A DNA stretch of 20,647 nucleotides. Source: DAOUMU01 sp034409055. Its GTDB lineage: Bacteria > Chloroflexota > Anaerolineae > 4572-78 > J111. Below are positions 7,946 to 16,556 of the stretch, piece after piece. The notes under the pieces are model-generated. The model saw only the letters and a program-made list of their open reading frames with translations. It did no database searches and was not told where the DNA came from. The DNA is taken from assembly GCA_034409055.1 (NCBI GenBank), contig DAOUMU010000298.1, forward strand, positions 1 to 20,647, given 5' to 3'. The position numbers were made by a program, and so were the translations under genes. The first letter of the stretch is position 1; each line of letters starts with the position of its first letter.

Positions 7946-9193
7946 CTATTGGAGGAACCCACCACTGGCCTCAGCCAGGCCTCGCACGTTGCGTATCTTC
8001 TCCTCGTAGCCACTGGCCCGGTAAGCGGCAATGGGCTCGATAGGTACGTCCAGTTCCTGCCGAACCTGGGCCAGCAAGGGCCGTACGTCCGTACGATAGG
8101 CTTCGGTCAGGAGTCGGTGAGCAGCCAAGACCTCACCCTCTGCTTGCAATTCGGCTAATCGCTGCCGGGGCAGCACCAGTGACTTGGCATAGGCCTCCTG
8201 ACAGTTGAGCACGGACTGGATCATCGGGCCGATTTTGCCCTCAATATTGTGACATTGATCGATCATGTAGGCCACATTCTGGGCAGCGGTAGCAGCCGGT
8301 TGTTCGTCACTTTGGGCCGCGCCGGTCAACTCATTATAAATGAGGAACAGTTCATAGGGATTGACGCTGCCGACAATCAGGTCATCGTCGGCATATTTGC
8401 GGTTATTGAAGTGGAATCCGCCCAACCGGCCCTCGTCCAGCAGAAAGGCTACAATCTGCTCGATATTCACGCCCTGGGCATGATGGCCCAAATCCACCAA
8501 CACCTGGGCCTGGGGACCGAGTTTTAAGGACCAGGCATAGGCCGTGCCCCAGTCGGGTAAATCGGTGCTGTAAAACGCCGGCTCAAAGAACTTATACTCG
8601 ATCAACATGCGGCTATTAGGAGGCAAATGAGCATAGACGGTGCGCAGTCCCTCTTCAAAGCGACGCTTGCGGCCACGCAGGCTATCCTGGCCGGCGTAGT
8701 TCGTACCATCCGCAAACCAGAGACTGAGAAGGTCGCTTTTGACTTTGGTCATGATCTGGCAACATTCCAGGATGTGATCCAGGGCTTGCTCTTGCACAGC
8801 CGGGTGTGGATTGCCCAGAGAACCGAGTCGATACTCGTCATCCTGGAACACGTTGGGGTTAACCGCCCCAATGGTCACGCCCCGTTCCTCCGCATATTGG
8901 CACATGCCCACATAGTCGTCATCTTCAGGCCGGTCCCAGGGAATGTGGATGGCCACAGAGGGGGCAATACCGGTCATTTTGTGGACCATCGCCGCGTCAT
9001 CCAGTTTCTGTTGGGTTGTCGTAGCAGCCCCGGGCCAGGCAAAGGCTTTGAAACGGGTGCCACTGTTAGCATAACCCCAACTCGGCGTCTCAATATGCTG
9101 CTGCTTCAACGCCGTTTTGACCGCCTCGACGTCAAGGCCCTGAGCAGTCAAGTTTTCCACCAATAGTTCGTATGCAGCACGATAATCGTTCAT
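7946..9193 (-). CDS. rhaI: L-rhamnose isomerase-like sugar isomerase
   Basis: A TIM-barrel ketose/aldose isomerase of the Pseudomonas stutzeri L-rhamnose isomerase type, 415 residues. Such enzymes convert L-rhamnose to L-rhamnulose and often accept rare aldoses. The metal-binding set is intact: Glu199 (LIEYKFFEP), Asp234 and His237 (VDLGHH), His261 (GGFHFNN), and Asp269 and Asp271 (YADDD). These sit at a constant offset of 20 from the ligands I remember for the P. stutzeri enzyme. The ATG at 9193 is chosen over a TTG at 9202 because GGGAG lies 9 bases before the ATG but directly abuts the TTG. A divergent MFS transporter starts 230 bases away and could supply the sugar. No rhamnulokinase or aldolase gene is in the window, so the physiological substrate is uncertain. 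Confidence 0.9.
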   Translation of the reverse strand: MNDYRAAYELLVENLTAQGLDVEAVKTALKQQHIETPSWGYANSGTRFKAFAWPGAATTTQQKLDDAAMVHKMTGIAPSVAIHIPWDRPEDDDYVGMCQYAEERGVTIGAVNPNVFQDDEYRLGSLGNPHPAVQEQALDHILECCQIMTKVKSDLLSLWFADGTNYAGQDSLRGRKRRFEEGLRTVYAHLPPNSRMLIEYKFFEPAFYSTDLPDWGTAYAWSLKLGPQAQVLVDLGHHAQGVNIEQIVAFLLDEGRLGGFHFNNRKYADDDLIVGSVNPYELFLIYNELTGAAQSDEQPAATAAQNVAYMIDQCHNIEGKIGPMIQSVLNCQEAYAKSLVLPRQRLAELQAEGEVLAAHRLLTEAYRTDVRPLLAQVRQELDVPIEPIAAYRASGYEEKIRNVRGLAEASGGFLQ

Positions 9194-9228
9194 TGAAATC
9201 AACTCCCTTTGTTGAAAAATTGAGTTAC

Positions 9229-9284
9229 GTAGGACGGGCTTTCTAGCCTGTCCTATTCTGGACAGACTGGAAAGTCTATCCTAC
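9229..9284. repeat. Cloverleaf-like double palindrome
   Basis: Outer arms GTAGGA and TCCTAC enclose two hairpins: GGACGGGCT-TTCT-AGCCTGTCC and GGACAGACT-GGAA-AGTCTATCC. It lies in the divergent region between the isomerase and the MFS gene and looks like a dispersed MITE/REP-type unit. Confidence 0.7.
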
Positions 9285-9355
9285 AAGCCGCCAAATTCTA
9301 ACATGCAGTCACATCCAGGTCAACTAGCCCCAGGCCCCGCTTCCAAAGTTGCGAA

Positions 9356-9384
9356 TTGACTTACCAAGGCGAAAGGCGTAAAGT
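9356..9384 (+). promoter_or_regulatory. Candidate promoter of the MFS gene
   Basis: TTGACT, a 17-bp spacer and TAAAGT. The implied leader is about 32 bases. Confidence 0.4.
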
Positions 9385-9422
9385 AGCCAGATTGAATTCA
9401 CAAGTAGACCGATGGAGTTGTT

Positions 9423-10796
9423 ATGTCACTACGCTTTAGTCATAAAGTTGGCTTGGGCAGAGTAGTTTGGCGGCGACTGCTGCAACTCGATCAACCTATC
9501 CCCCCCCGTAGCGATGACGAAATTGAGGCTGAAGTTGAACGCAATTACCGCTGGAACTTCACCGTTAACCTGTTAGATGGGGTGGCTTTCTGGTTCGGGC
9601 TTAATTTTGTTTCATCCAGTACGATTGTGCCTCTGTTTGTCAGCAAACTGACCCTCAACCCCCTCACCATTGGCCTGGTAGCTGTGATTGCCCAGGCTGG
9701 GTGGTATCTCCCCCAACTTTTTGTGGCCAGTCACACTGAGCGGTTGGCGCGCAAAAAACCCATCCCGGTCAACCTGGGCTTTTTTCTGGAGCGAGTGCCG
9801 GTGTGGCTGTGGCCACTGGCCGCTTTGCTTGCGCCTAAGTCCCCCGTACTGGCCCTGGCTCTCTTTTTCACGAGTTACGCCTGGCACACTCTGGGGGCCG
9901 GTGTGATTGGGCCGGCCTGGCAAGATCTGATTGCCCGTTGTTTTCCGGTCAATCGACGTGGACGTTTTTTTGGCCTGACCACCTTCATCGGCACCGGTGT
10001 CGGGACAATTGGGGCTATATTCAGTAGTTGGCTGCTGGAGACCTATGCTTTTCCGCTCAATTTTGTCTATACTTTTTTAATCGCTGCGACCGGTATCAAC
10101 ATAAGCTGGTGTTTCCTGGCCCTGACCCGCGAACCTGTCCAGCCGGTGACAGTTCCATTGCCTGAGCCCGGTCAATTCTGGAAGAAGTTGGCTCAAATCG
10201 TACGGCGAGATCGCAACTTTCGGCGTTATTTGCAAGCTCGACTCGTGATGGCTGTAGGTATGATGGGCCTGGGCTTTATCACCGTGACTGCTGTACAGCG
10301 CTGGCAGGTAGCGGACAGCACAGTTGGCCTTTACACGGCGGCCTTGTTGCTGGGACAGGCGAGCGGCAATTTACTATCTGGATTGTTAGCAGACCGGTTT
10401 GGGCATAAATTATCACTTGAGATTGGTGTAGCTGCGGCGGCAATGGCTTTTACCCTGGCCTGGCTGGCCCCGGCAGCCGGCTGGTATTATGCCGTTTTTG
10501 TGTTGTTAGGGGTGGCTATCGGTGTTATCATCGTTTCCGGCATCCTGATCACAATGGAATTTTCTGTACCGGCGCAGCGTCCCACCTATATTGGTATCAC
10601 CAATAGTATCGTGGGGCTGGGTAGTGGTATAGCGCCGCTGTTGGGAGGCTGGCTGGCCGGTTTCAGCTATAACGGGTTGTTTGCCTTAAGTGCTGGGCTC
10701 AATCTTTTAGGTCTGGCTCTTATTCGTTGGTACGTGGGGGAACCACGTTGGCAGCCAGCCAACAATGTGGTCAGTGAAGCGGCTATTATAAAGTAA
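9423..10796 (+). CDS. Major facilitator superfamily transporter
   Basis: A 457-residue inner-membrane protein with about 12 hydrophobic segments in two halves. A charged ~40-residue cytoplasmic N-terminus (DDEIEAEVERNYRWNF) precedes the first segment. The loop SHTERLARKKP (103-113) between helices 2 and 3 matches the usual basic MFS motif A position. Its counterpart in the second half is LLADRFGHKLSLEIG (319-333). A long polar loop joins the halves at about 235-265. TGGAG lies 6 bases before the ATG. Substrate cannot be told from sequence. Divergence from the rhamnose-isomerase-like gene hints at a sugar, which is only inference. Confidence 0.85.
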   Translation: MSLRFSHKVGLGRVVWRRLLQLDQPIPPRSDDEIEAEVERNYRWNFTVNLLDGVAFWFGLNFVSSSTIVPLFVSKLTLNPLTIGLVAVIAQAGWYLPQLFVASHTERLARKKPIPVNLGFFLERVPVWLWPLAALLAPKSPVLALALFFTSYAWHTLGAGVIGPAWQDLIARCFPVNRRGRFFGLTTFIGTGVGTIGAIFSSWLLETYAFPLNFVYTFLIAATGINISWCFLALTREPVQPVTVPLPEPGQFWKKLAQIVRRDRNFRRYLQARLVMAVGMMGLGFITVTAVQRWQVADSTVGLYTAALLLGQASGNLLSGLLADRFGHKLSLEIGVAAAAMAFTLAWLAPAAGWYYAVFVLLGVAIGVIIVSGILITMEFSVPAQRPTYIGITNSIVGLGSGIAPLLGGWLAGFSYNGLFALSAGLNLLGLALIRWYVGEPRWQPANNVVSEAAIIK

Positions 10797-10851
10797 TTTG
10801 ATAATAATAGCAATCGCTTTGTAAATTAGTGACCTGATAGTTAACAAAATG

Positions 10852-10860
10852 TGATATAAT
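10852..10860 (+). promoter_or_regulatory. Extended -10 promoter of the histidine kinase pair
   Basis: TGA followed by a perfect TATAAT, 58 bases before the kinase ATG. No good -35 is seen, as expected for extended -10 promoters. Confidence 0.5.
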
Positions 10861-10918
10861 ACGGTTGAGAGAAATTGTTTCATTCTGCTAATTCTGTTCT
10901 AAACTAAGTGAAACGATT

Positions 10919-12925
10919 ATGAACGGTCCGCGACAAAACTTAACCAAACAATACATATTTGCTCTACAGGATTACCTGGCTGGAGTAGAGAAAAATGCCT
11001 TACAAACTGCTCATGAACTTGGCCAACAAGCCCAGACCAAAGGGCTGAGTATATCGGACCTGGTCGCTATTCATAAGGAAGCGCTGGTCATACTTTTACC
11101 CGGTGCACTCACCGCCAGAGAGAGCACCCGGCTTGTCGATGTAGGCACCGACTTTTTCATAGCTTGCCTGTCACTCTTCGATATGAACGCCGATGATTGT
11201 CGAGCAATTATCGCCATGCTACGCAACACAAACAAGATGCTGGCAGAGCAAATAGCCAGGTATGACCGACAATCACCGGAGAATGAAGAGCAGTTTGGCC
11301 AGGTGGTCATCTCTATCAGCGATCATATTTACGTGACCGAGGTGACTGAAACCGGGAAACGCGTGAACCTCTACATTTCCCCTCATGTTGAGGCTTTAAC
11401 CGGCTATCCTATCGAAAAGTTCATAGACGACTGGCGTTTCTGGCCGTCATCGGTCATCCACGCTGAAGACCAGGCGATGGCAGCGGAACAGGCGGAGCAG
11501 TTGGCCCTGGGCCGGAATAGCGAAGTGGAATATCGCCTGGTTCGGGCTGATGGCGAGATCATCTGGGTTCGTGACAGTGCCCGGATAGAACATCAGGGCA
11601 CCTCAAAAATCGTTTACGGCGTGGTGAGCGATATCACCGAGCTCAAGCAGGCCGAAATCGCTCTAGCAGAGGAGCGAGCCCGGCTGGCCCAGCGAGTAGC
11701 CGAACGAACCGCCGAACTGAGGGCAGCCAATGCCGAATTAGCCCAGGCCTCCCAACTCAAGGACAAATTCCTGGCCAACATGAGCCACGAACTACGCACC
11801 CCCCTGAATGCTATTCTGGGTATGTCGGAGGTGCTACGGAGAGAGATCTATGGATCGCTCAATGAGAAACAACTTGATGCGCTGCACTATATCGAGGAAA
11901 GCGGTCAGCACCTGTTGGCACTCGTCACCGACATCCTTGACCTGTCTAAAATTGAGGCCGGCAAATTGAAATTGCAAATCGGTTCGGTTTCCGTCGAGGA
12001 TGTTTGTCAGACCAGTCTACGCTTGATCAAGCAAGCCGCGCAGGAGAAACAGGTCAAAGTCCTGTCAAAACTCGATGACAAAGTCACCGTGCTCCAGGTA
12101 GATGGACGCCGCCTGAAACAGATTTTGGTCAATCTATTAAGTAATGCGGTTAAGTTTACGACTGACGGAGGGCAAATTGGCCTGGAGGTTGAAGGTGACC
12201 CAGAACAAAACGTTGTCCACTTCACCGTTTGGGATACCGGCATTGGCATTTCAGAAGAGGATATGCCTTACTTATTTCAACCCTTTGTCCAGGTCGACAG
12301 CAGTCTTTCCCGGCCCTACGAGGGTACCGGGCTGGGGTTATCGCTGGTTTCCCGTCTGGCCCAGATGCACGGCGGCAAAGTATCGGTGAAAAGCGAACCG
12401 GGCCAGGGGAGCCGCTTTACCGTGTCACTGCCCTGGCGGGTCGCCGGTGACCAAACGCAACTTGCGGACAGCGGGTTAAGCGCCGCAAATCAACCAGAGT
12501 CAGCTACGATTAGCCGTCCCTCCCCGGCCGTTATCCTGTTGGTCGAAGACAATGAGGTCAACATCATTACCCTGCGCGATGCTTTAGAAGGCAGTGGTTA
12601 CGAGGTTATTGTGGCTCGCAACGGGGTTGAGGCTATTAACCGGACAATGGCAGACAGACCCGATCTGGTCTTGATGAATGTTCAGATGCCGGTGATGGAT
12701 GGGCTGGAAGCGACTCGTCACATCCGGGCCAATACTGAGTTGTCGACCATTCCCATCATTGCTCTGACGGCGATGGCCATGCCGGGAGATCAGGAGCGAT
12801 GCCTGGCGGCCGGCGTAGACGACTACATGAGCAAACCGATCACTTTGAAGGGATTGATCAAGGCCATTGAGACCCAGTTGCAAAAAACAGGTAACCGGGA
12901 GTATCAGGCAGAAAGAAACTTATAA
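10919..12925 (+). CDS. Hybrid sensor histidine kinase with RsbU_N-like and PAS domains and a pseudo-receiver
   Basis: A 668-residue soluble kinase with no membrane segment. Order: an RsbU_N-like helical domain (about 5-90), a PAS/PAC sensor (about 125-245, ending VVSDITELKQ), and a coiled coil (245-280). HisKA follows, with the phospho-accepting His290 in MSHELRTPLN. HATPase_c has N409, DTGIG (439-443) and GTGLGLS (469-475), and a C-terminal receiver spans about 537-655. The receiver keeps the acidic pair (Glu543, Asp544), Thr617 and Lys639. The phospho-acceptor position is Asn587 (LVLMNVQMP, codon AAT) instead of Asp, so it probably cannot be phosphorylated. The stop overlaps the start of the next gene (TAATG), implying coupled translation. 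The ribosome binding site before the ATG is weak. In RsbU the N-terminal domain binds the kinase RsbT; here it is probably a protein-interaction input. Confidence 0.9.
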   Translation: MNGPRQNLTKQYIFALQDYLAGVEKNALQTAHELGQQAQTKGLSISDLVAIHKEALVILLPGALTARESTRLVDVGTDFFIACLSLFDMNADDCRAIIAMLRNTNKMLAEQIARYDRQSPENEEQFGQVVISISDHIYVTEVTETGKRVNLYISPHVEALTGYPIEKFIDDWRFWPSSVIHAEDQAMAAEQAEQLALGRNSEVEYRLVRADGEIIWVRDSARIEHQGTSKIVYGVVSDITELKQAEIALAEERARLAQRVAERTAELRAANAELAQASQLKDKFLANMSHELRTPLNAILGMSEVLRREIYGSLNEKQLDALHYIEESGQHLLALVTDILDLSKIEAGKLKLQIGSVSVEDVCQTSLRLIKQAAQEKQVKVLSKLDDKVTVLQVDGRRLKQILVNLLSNAVKFTTDGGQIGLEVEGDPEQNVVHFTVWDTGIGISEEDMPYLFQPFVQVDSSLSRPYEGTGLGLSLVSRLAQMHGGKVSVKSEPGQGSRFTVSLPWRVAGDQTQLADSGLSAANQPESATISRPSPAVILLVEDNEVNIITLRDALEGSGYEVIVARNGVEAINRTMADRPDLVLMNVQMPVMDGLEATRHIRANTELSTIPIIALTAMAMPGDQERCLAAGVDDYMSKPITLKGLIKAIETQLQKTGNREYQAERNL

Positions 12926-14409
12926 TGAAACACAAGAGTACTATTCTAATTGTAGATGACCAATTGAGTGCCCGGGAAGTCTTGAGAGGATTACTGACCG
13001 GGCAGGATTATTATCTGGCCTTTGCCAGCAATGGCCGGGAAGCTTTGGCCAAAGCAGCAGAACTTAGACCAGACCTGATCTTACTGGACGTGATGATGCC
13101 CGATATGGATGGTTTTGAAGTCTGCCGGCGTTTACGCGCCCATCGGCCGCTGGCCGAGGTACCGGTGATCATGGTCACGGCCCTGGATGATCACGACTCA
13201 CTTGTGCAAGGCATTGAGGCCGGCGCAGATGACTTTATCTCCAAACCCTTCGACCAGGTTGAGCTACAGGCCCGGGTCCGAACCATTACCCAACTCAACC
13301 GTTACCGCCAGTTGCATGCGGAGCGGACAAAATTCGAATGGGTGGTCGAACATGCCGTCGACGGTTACCTGGTAGTGGACGACAGTGATAATATTCTCTA
13401 TGCTAATCCCCAGGCACGCCTGTATCTTGGTCTCCCGGTTGAGGAAAATGAGCCGATATCGGCTACATTTCTGGAGACAACTGCCAAACAGTATCATTAC
13501 GAACCAGAACAAGCCTGGCTGACCTGGCCGGAACAGCCAGCCATTATCGCTCAGTCACCTCGCTATCTGGTACGGTCTGAGGAGTCCTCTACAGCCGATA
13601 CGCTCTGGCTACAAGTGTATACTCTGGCCCTACCAATGGGTCCAGATGCAGGCTGGGTTGTCCACTTGCGTAATGTAACCGAACAAGTCGCCTTACAGGG
13701 CAATATGTGGGAATTTGAGGCCATGGTCTCTCACAAACTACGCACCCCCCTGGCCAGCATGGTCACTGGCCTGGAATTACTGAAGGAGCATGTCATTGAA
13801 TTATTGAGTCCTGAAATGAGCAAGTTTTTTGGACTTGTCAGGCGGAATGCCCAACGTTTATCCAACGACGTTGAAGCTATCTTGCAATACGTTCAAACGC
13901 CTACTCTGCTTCAATCTGGCCCGGGTTTCAAATTCTCGCAACTCGAGACAACCATCACTCAGATTAGCGCCGATTTAGAACTAAACTCAGTCACTGTGTC
14001 AATCCAGCCGGAACTGAACGTAGACCGGGTATCACTTTCGGAACGGGCTATGGCCTTGATTCTACGGGAAATTTTCGAGAATGCCGAGAAATTTCACCCC
14101 CACCATACGCCTACGTTAGAAATTTCGGTAACCTGTGCCAATGACGATAAGCAGGTTAATATTAAGATTGGTGATGATGGTTTGACCCTCTCGCCAGAGC
14201 GTTTAGCTCAGGTGTGGGCTCCCTACTACCAGGGTGATAGGCCCTTTACCGGGGAAATTATTGGCATGGGCTTGGGTCTGTCAAAGGTAGCCTTACTGGT
14301 CTGGGGTGTCGGTGGAACATATCGCCTCTATAACCGGCCGGATGGACCGGGCGTCGTGGTAGAGCTTACTTTACCATTGGCCCGGTCTGCTGGCGAGGCC
14401 GATAAATGA
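12925..14409 (+). CDS. Receiver-PAS-histidine kinase hybrid
   Basis: A 494-residue cytosolic protein with an N-terminal canonical receiver: acidic pair Asp11-Asp12, acceptor Asp55 in LILLDVMMPDMDG, Lys107 in ISKPFD. A PAS domain follows (about 125-255, ending VTEQ), then HisKA with His270 in VSHKLRTPL, and HATPase_c with Asn386 (FENAEKF), DDG (417-419) and GMGLGLS (447-453). The residue after the phospho-accepting His is Lys, where Glu or Asp is normal and helps catalysis, so autokinase activity may be weak or altered. It starts inside the stop codon of the preceding kinase. Its intact receiver is the obvious target for phosphate from His290 of that protein, giving a two-step relay. There is no output DNA-binding domain in either protein, so the final effector is elsewhere. 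Confidence 0.9.
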   Translation: MKHKSTILIVDDQLSAREVLRGLLTGQDYYLAFASNGREALAKAAELRPDLILLDVMMPDMDGFEVCRRLRAHRPLAEVPVIMVTALDDHDSLVQGIEAGADDFISKPFDQVELQARVRTITQLNRYRQLHAERTKFEWVVEHAVDGYLVVDDSDNILYANPQARLYLGLPVEENEPISATFLETTAKQYHYEPEQAWLTWPEQPAIIAQSPRYLVRSEESSTADTLWLQVYTLALPMGPDAGWVVHLRNVTEQVALQGNMWEFEAMVSHKLRTPLASMVTGLELLKEHVIELLSPEMSKFFGLVRRNAQRLSNDVEAILQYVQTPTLLQSGPGFKFSQLETTITQISADLELNSVTVSIQPELNVDRVSLSERAMALILREIFENAEKFHPHHTPTLEISVTCANDDKQVNIKIGDDGLTLSPERLAQVWAPYYQGDRPFTGEIIGMGLGLSKVALLVWGVGGTYRLYNRPDGPGVVVELTLPLARSAGEADK

Positions 14410-14457
14410 CATATGGAGAATTGTGGCCTCCAATACTTTACCTCTTTTTGCACCACT

Positions 14458-16188
14458 TTATTTGATCTGATAGGTCCTATCATCAAACAAGATAAAATTG
14501 GTGTTCCGCTCGATGTCCAGCCAAACCAGGCCGCCGGCAAATTCCTGCATCAGGGCCTCGAACCCATCCTCCTCGGCCGTACCCCAACCCAGGGCCTCAC
14601 GTACGCCTGGCTGATCCCGCCAGACCAGACCAAATCCTCGCACCGGTTGGTATAAACCATCCGGGGCCACAATGGCCGGGTCGGCCGGTTCATCTCCCTC
14701 GCGCCAGATGTCACCTGTAGAGAACCATGTATTATCAGGTCTCAGGACGTAGATAAGTTTTAGGTCCTCCCGCCACAACAGGAGGCCCTGCTCAAAAGGT
14801 TGCCAGGCGGCTGCCGTGGTGATGGTTCCGGCCCGGGCACAACCGAGTGACTGGCTCAGGTCCTGATCATCCAACAGGCCCGCAAAGGCGGGATCGCTTG
14901 GCTCAGCACAGGCGGTGGGGGAGGGCAGGGGGGTAAAGGTGGCCGGGGGGAGTGGGGTCGGGGAGAAGGTGGGCGAGGGGGTAGGCGCGGGCGAGGGGGA
15001 AAGTGTTGGGGTGGGCGAGAAAGTCGGCGCAAGGGTGGGGGTAGTGCTGGGGGTATGGCTCAGGGTGGGTGACAGGGTAGGTGAAAGAGAAACAGACCGC
15101 AGGGGGGTGGAGGCCAGAGATTCCCCCCTCTGGGGGGTTAGGGGGGCCTCGGTGACAGTAGGGGTGGGCGAAGAGACAAAGGAGACAAGCGGTGTCTGGG
15201 AACCAAAGCCGGTCAATTGCCACATGGCCAGGGCAATCACCAGCAGCAAAGGGATGACTCCCAACCAGGGCAAATATTGCTTCTTTGGCCATTTTGAGGA
15301 GTGAGCATCCTTAGATGCGAACGGGGCTACTCTGGGCGCTGGCGAAAGCTTGACCCGGGTACCGGTTTGCTGGCTCAATTCGGCCAGAGCCTGGGCCATG
15401 GCCGCCCCGGTCTGGAAACGCTGCGAAACATCCTTGGCCAGGGCTCGCATAATGACCGCCTCCATGGCCGGCGAGACCGGGGCGACGGTTGAGGGAGCCG
15501 GAGGGGGTTTGTAGACGTGGGCATGCAGTACCTGCGGCGTACTGCCCTGAAAGGGGGTCCGGCCAGTGACCATCTGGTAGAGAACCACCCCCAGGGCATA
15601 CAGATCGGCCCGGCCATCCACGGGCTGGTCGCCGCTGGCCTGTTCTGGAGCCATGTAGGCCGGGGTGCCCACCGTGTGACCGGTTCGGGTTAAGGCCGGG
15701 GTATCCAGGGCCTGGGCCACCCCAAAATCGGTCAGCAGGACCTGGCCCGTGGCAGTCAACAAGATGTTCGACGGTTTGACGTCCCGATGCACCACCCCCT
15801 GGCTGTGAGCATAGTAGAGGGCATCGGCAATTTGCCAGGCGATATCGGCCGCTGTGGCTTCGTCCAAAGGAGCAGCCTGCGCCAGCCGGTTAGCCAGGGT
15901 TTGCCCTTCGACGAACCTCATAGCCAAGTAGGCCTGGTCACCGGCCTGGCCCGCGTCCAGGACCCGGACAATCGCCGGATGGTGCAGGCGGGCCGCAGTA
16001 TGGGCCTCTCGCTCAAACCGGGCTCGAATCTCAGCCCCGGCCCCCGGCGGTGGAAAGAGAACCTTGAGGGCCACAACCTGACCATCCGTCTGGCGGGCCT
16101 TGTAGACGACGGCCATCCCCCCACTGCCTAATATCGTCTCAATCTGATAAGGGCCTAATTGTTGGCCTAACAGTTTCTCAGAAGCCAT
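14458..16188 (-). CDS. Transmembrane Ser/Thr protein kinase with extracellular LGFP-like sensor module
   Basis: A PknB-type kinase of 576 residues. The catalytic domain (about 13-272) is complete: GSGGMAVVYKA loop (21-31), Lys42, Glu61, HRDVKPSN (134-141), DFG (154-156), an activation loop with several Thr (163-175), and APEQ. A basic juxtamembrane stretch leads to one membrane helix (about 305-326). Then comes a Pro/Ser/Thr-rich stalk (about 340-426) and an exported C-terminal module (about 427-576). The module has two repeats of a motif with G-x-x-W, P-x-V, L-G, F-x-x-G-L-x-x-W and F-D-D-x-T-Y. PASTA repeats are absent. The same module occurs in the lipoprotein at 17332-18870. No good ribosome binding site is seen before the ATG, and translation may be leaderless. 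The gene is divergent from the FHA regulator, a natural phosphorylation partner. Confidence 0.93.
   Translation of the reverse strand: MASEKLLGQQLGPYQIETILGSGGMAVVYKARQTDGQVVALKVLFPPPGAGAEIRARFEREAHTAARLHHPAIVRVLDAGQAGDQAYLAMRFVEGQTLANRLAQAAPLDEATAADIAWQIADALYYAHSQGVVHRDVKPSNILLTATGQVLLTDFGVAQALDTPALTRTGHTVGTPAYMAPEQASGDQPVDGRADLYALGVVLYQMVTGRTPFQGSTPQVLHAHVYKPPPAPSTVAPVSPAMEAVIMRALAKDVSQRFQTGAAMAQALAELSQQTGTRVKLSPAPRVAPFASKDAHSSKWPKKQYLPWLGVIPLLLVIALAMWQLTGFGSQTPLVSFVSSPTPTVTEAPLTPQRGESLASTPLRSVSLSPTLSPTLSHTPSTTPTLAPTFSPTPTLSPSPAPTPSPTFSPTPLPPATFTPLPSPTACAEPSDPAFAGLLDDQDLSQSLGCARAGTITTAAAWQPFEQGLLLWREDLKLIYVLRPDNTWFSTGDIWREGDEPADPAIVAPDGLYQPVRGFGLVWRDQPGVREALGWGTAEEDGFEALMQEFAGGLVWLDIERNTNFILFDDRTYQIK
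14911..15171 (-). repeat. Low-complexity Pro/Ser/Thr stalk coding region
   Basis: Degenerate repeats of SPTPT- and PTLSPT-like codons encode residues about 340-426 of the Ser/Thr kinase. The plus strand is very G-rich here. It acts as an extended spacer through the cell wall and is prone to repeat-length change. Confidence 0.75.
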
Positions 16189-16250
16189 GGTTTGTTTATG
16201 GACGTATATTGGGTATCATGGAAGTAGCAAATCAAGACTGCGTTAGGGAG

Positions 16251-16395
16251 TTCCGAAATTAAAATTATCCCCAAACTTTCGGTAGCGTGAAGCGTAAAAC
16301 GTGAAACGTGAGGATTTATAGCGTAAAAACATCACGTTTCACGTTTCACGGAGTTGGGATAACTACCCGTACCGGACACAGGTATTTTTTCGGAA
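16251..16395. repeat. 145-bp fold-back element between kinase and FHA gene
   Basis: Nested inverted repeats share one centre. Outer arms are TTCCGAAA (16251-16258) with TTTCGGAA (16388-16395). Middle arms are TTATCCCCAAACT (16265-16277) with AGTTGGGATAA (16352-16362), differing by two bases of length. Inner arms are 16293-16311 and 16332-16350, built on CGTGAAACGTGA, 18 of 19 matching, around a 20-base loop. This fills much of the 368-base gap between the divergent genes. No convincing promoter for either gene could be assigned in the gap. Confidence 0.6.
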
Positions 16396-16455
16396 TTGTC
16401 TTATTAGCCTGGTTTTCAGGACAAAACGTAGTAAACCTCAAAAAGTGTAAAAATT

Positions 16456-16490
16456 ACTTCACAATTCACAATTGACTATTCACAATTAAT
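16456..16490. repeat. Heptameric short tandem repeat
   Basis: Five 7-bp units in register: ACTTCAC, AATTCAC, AATTGAC, TATTCAC, AATTAAT. It lies 66 bases before the FHA regulator ATG. Confidence 0.6.
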
Positions 16491-16556
16491 CCGGGCAAAA
16501 TGGGAAAATTATTTAATCATCATTCCTAAGTATATCACAAAAAGGAAACTTTTGAC

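Noticed and set aside
14915..15304. Gly/Val/Glu-rich plus-strand frame
   Set aside because: It is the complement of the Pro/Ser/Thr stalk codons of the Ser/Thr kinase.
16196..16245. Promoter for the Ser/Thr kinase on the minus strand
   Set aside because: The best box pair (TTGCTA and TATACG with a 16-bp spacer) is too weak to report as a feature.
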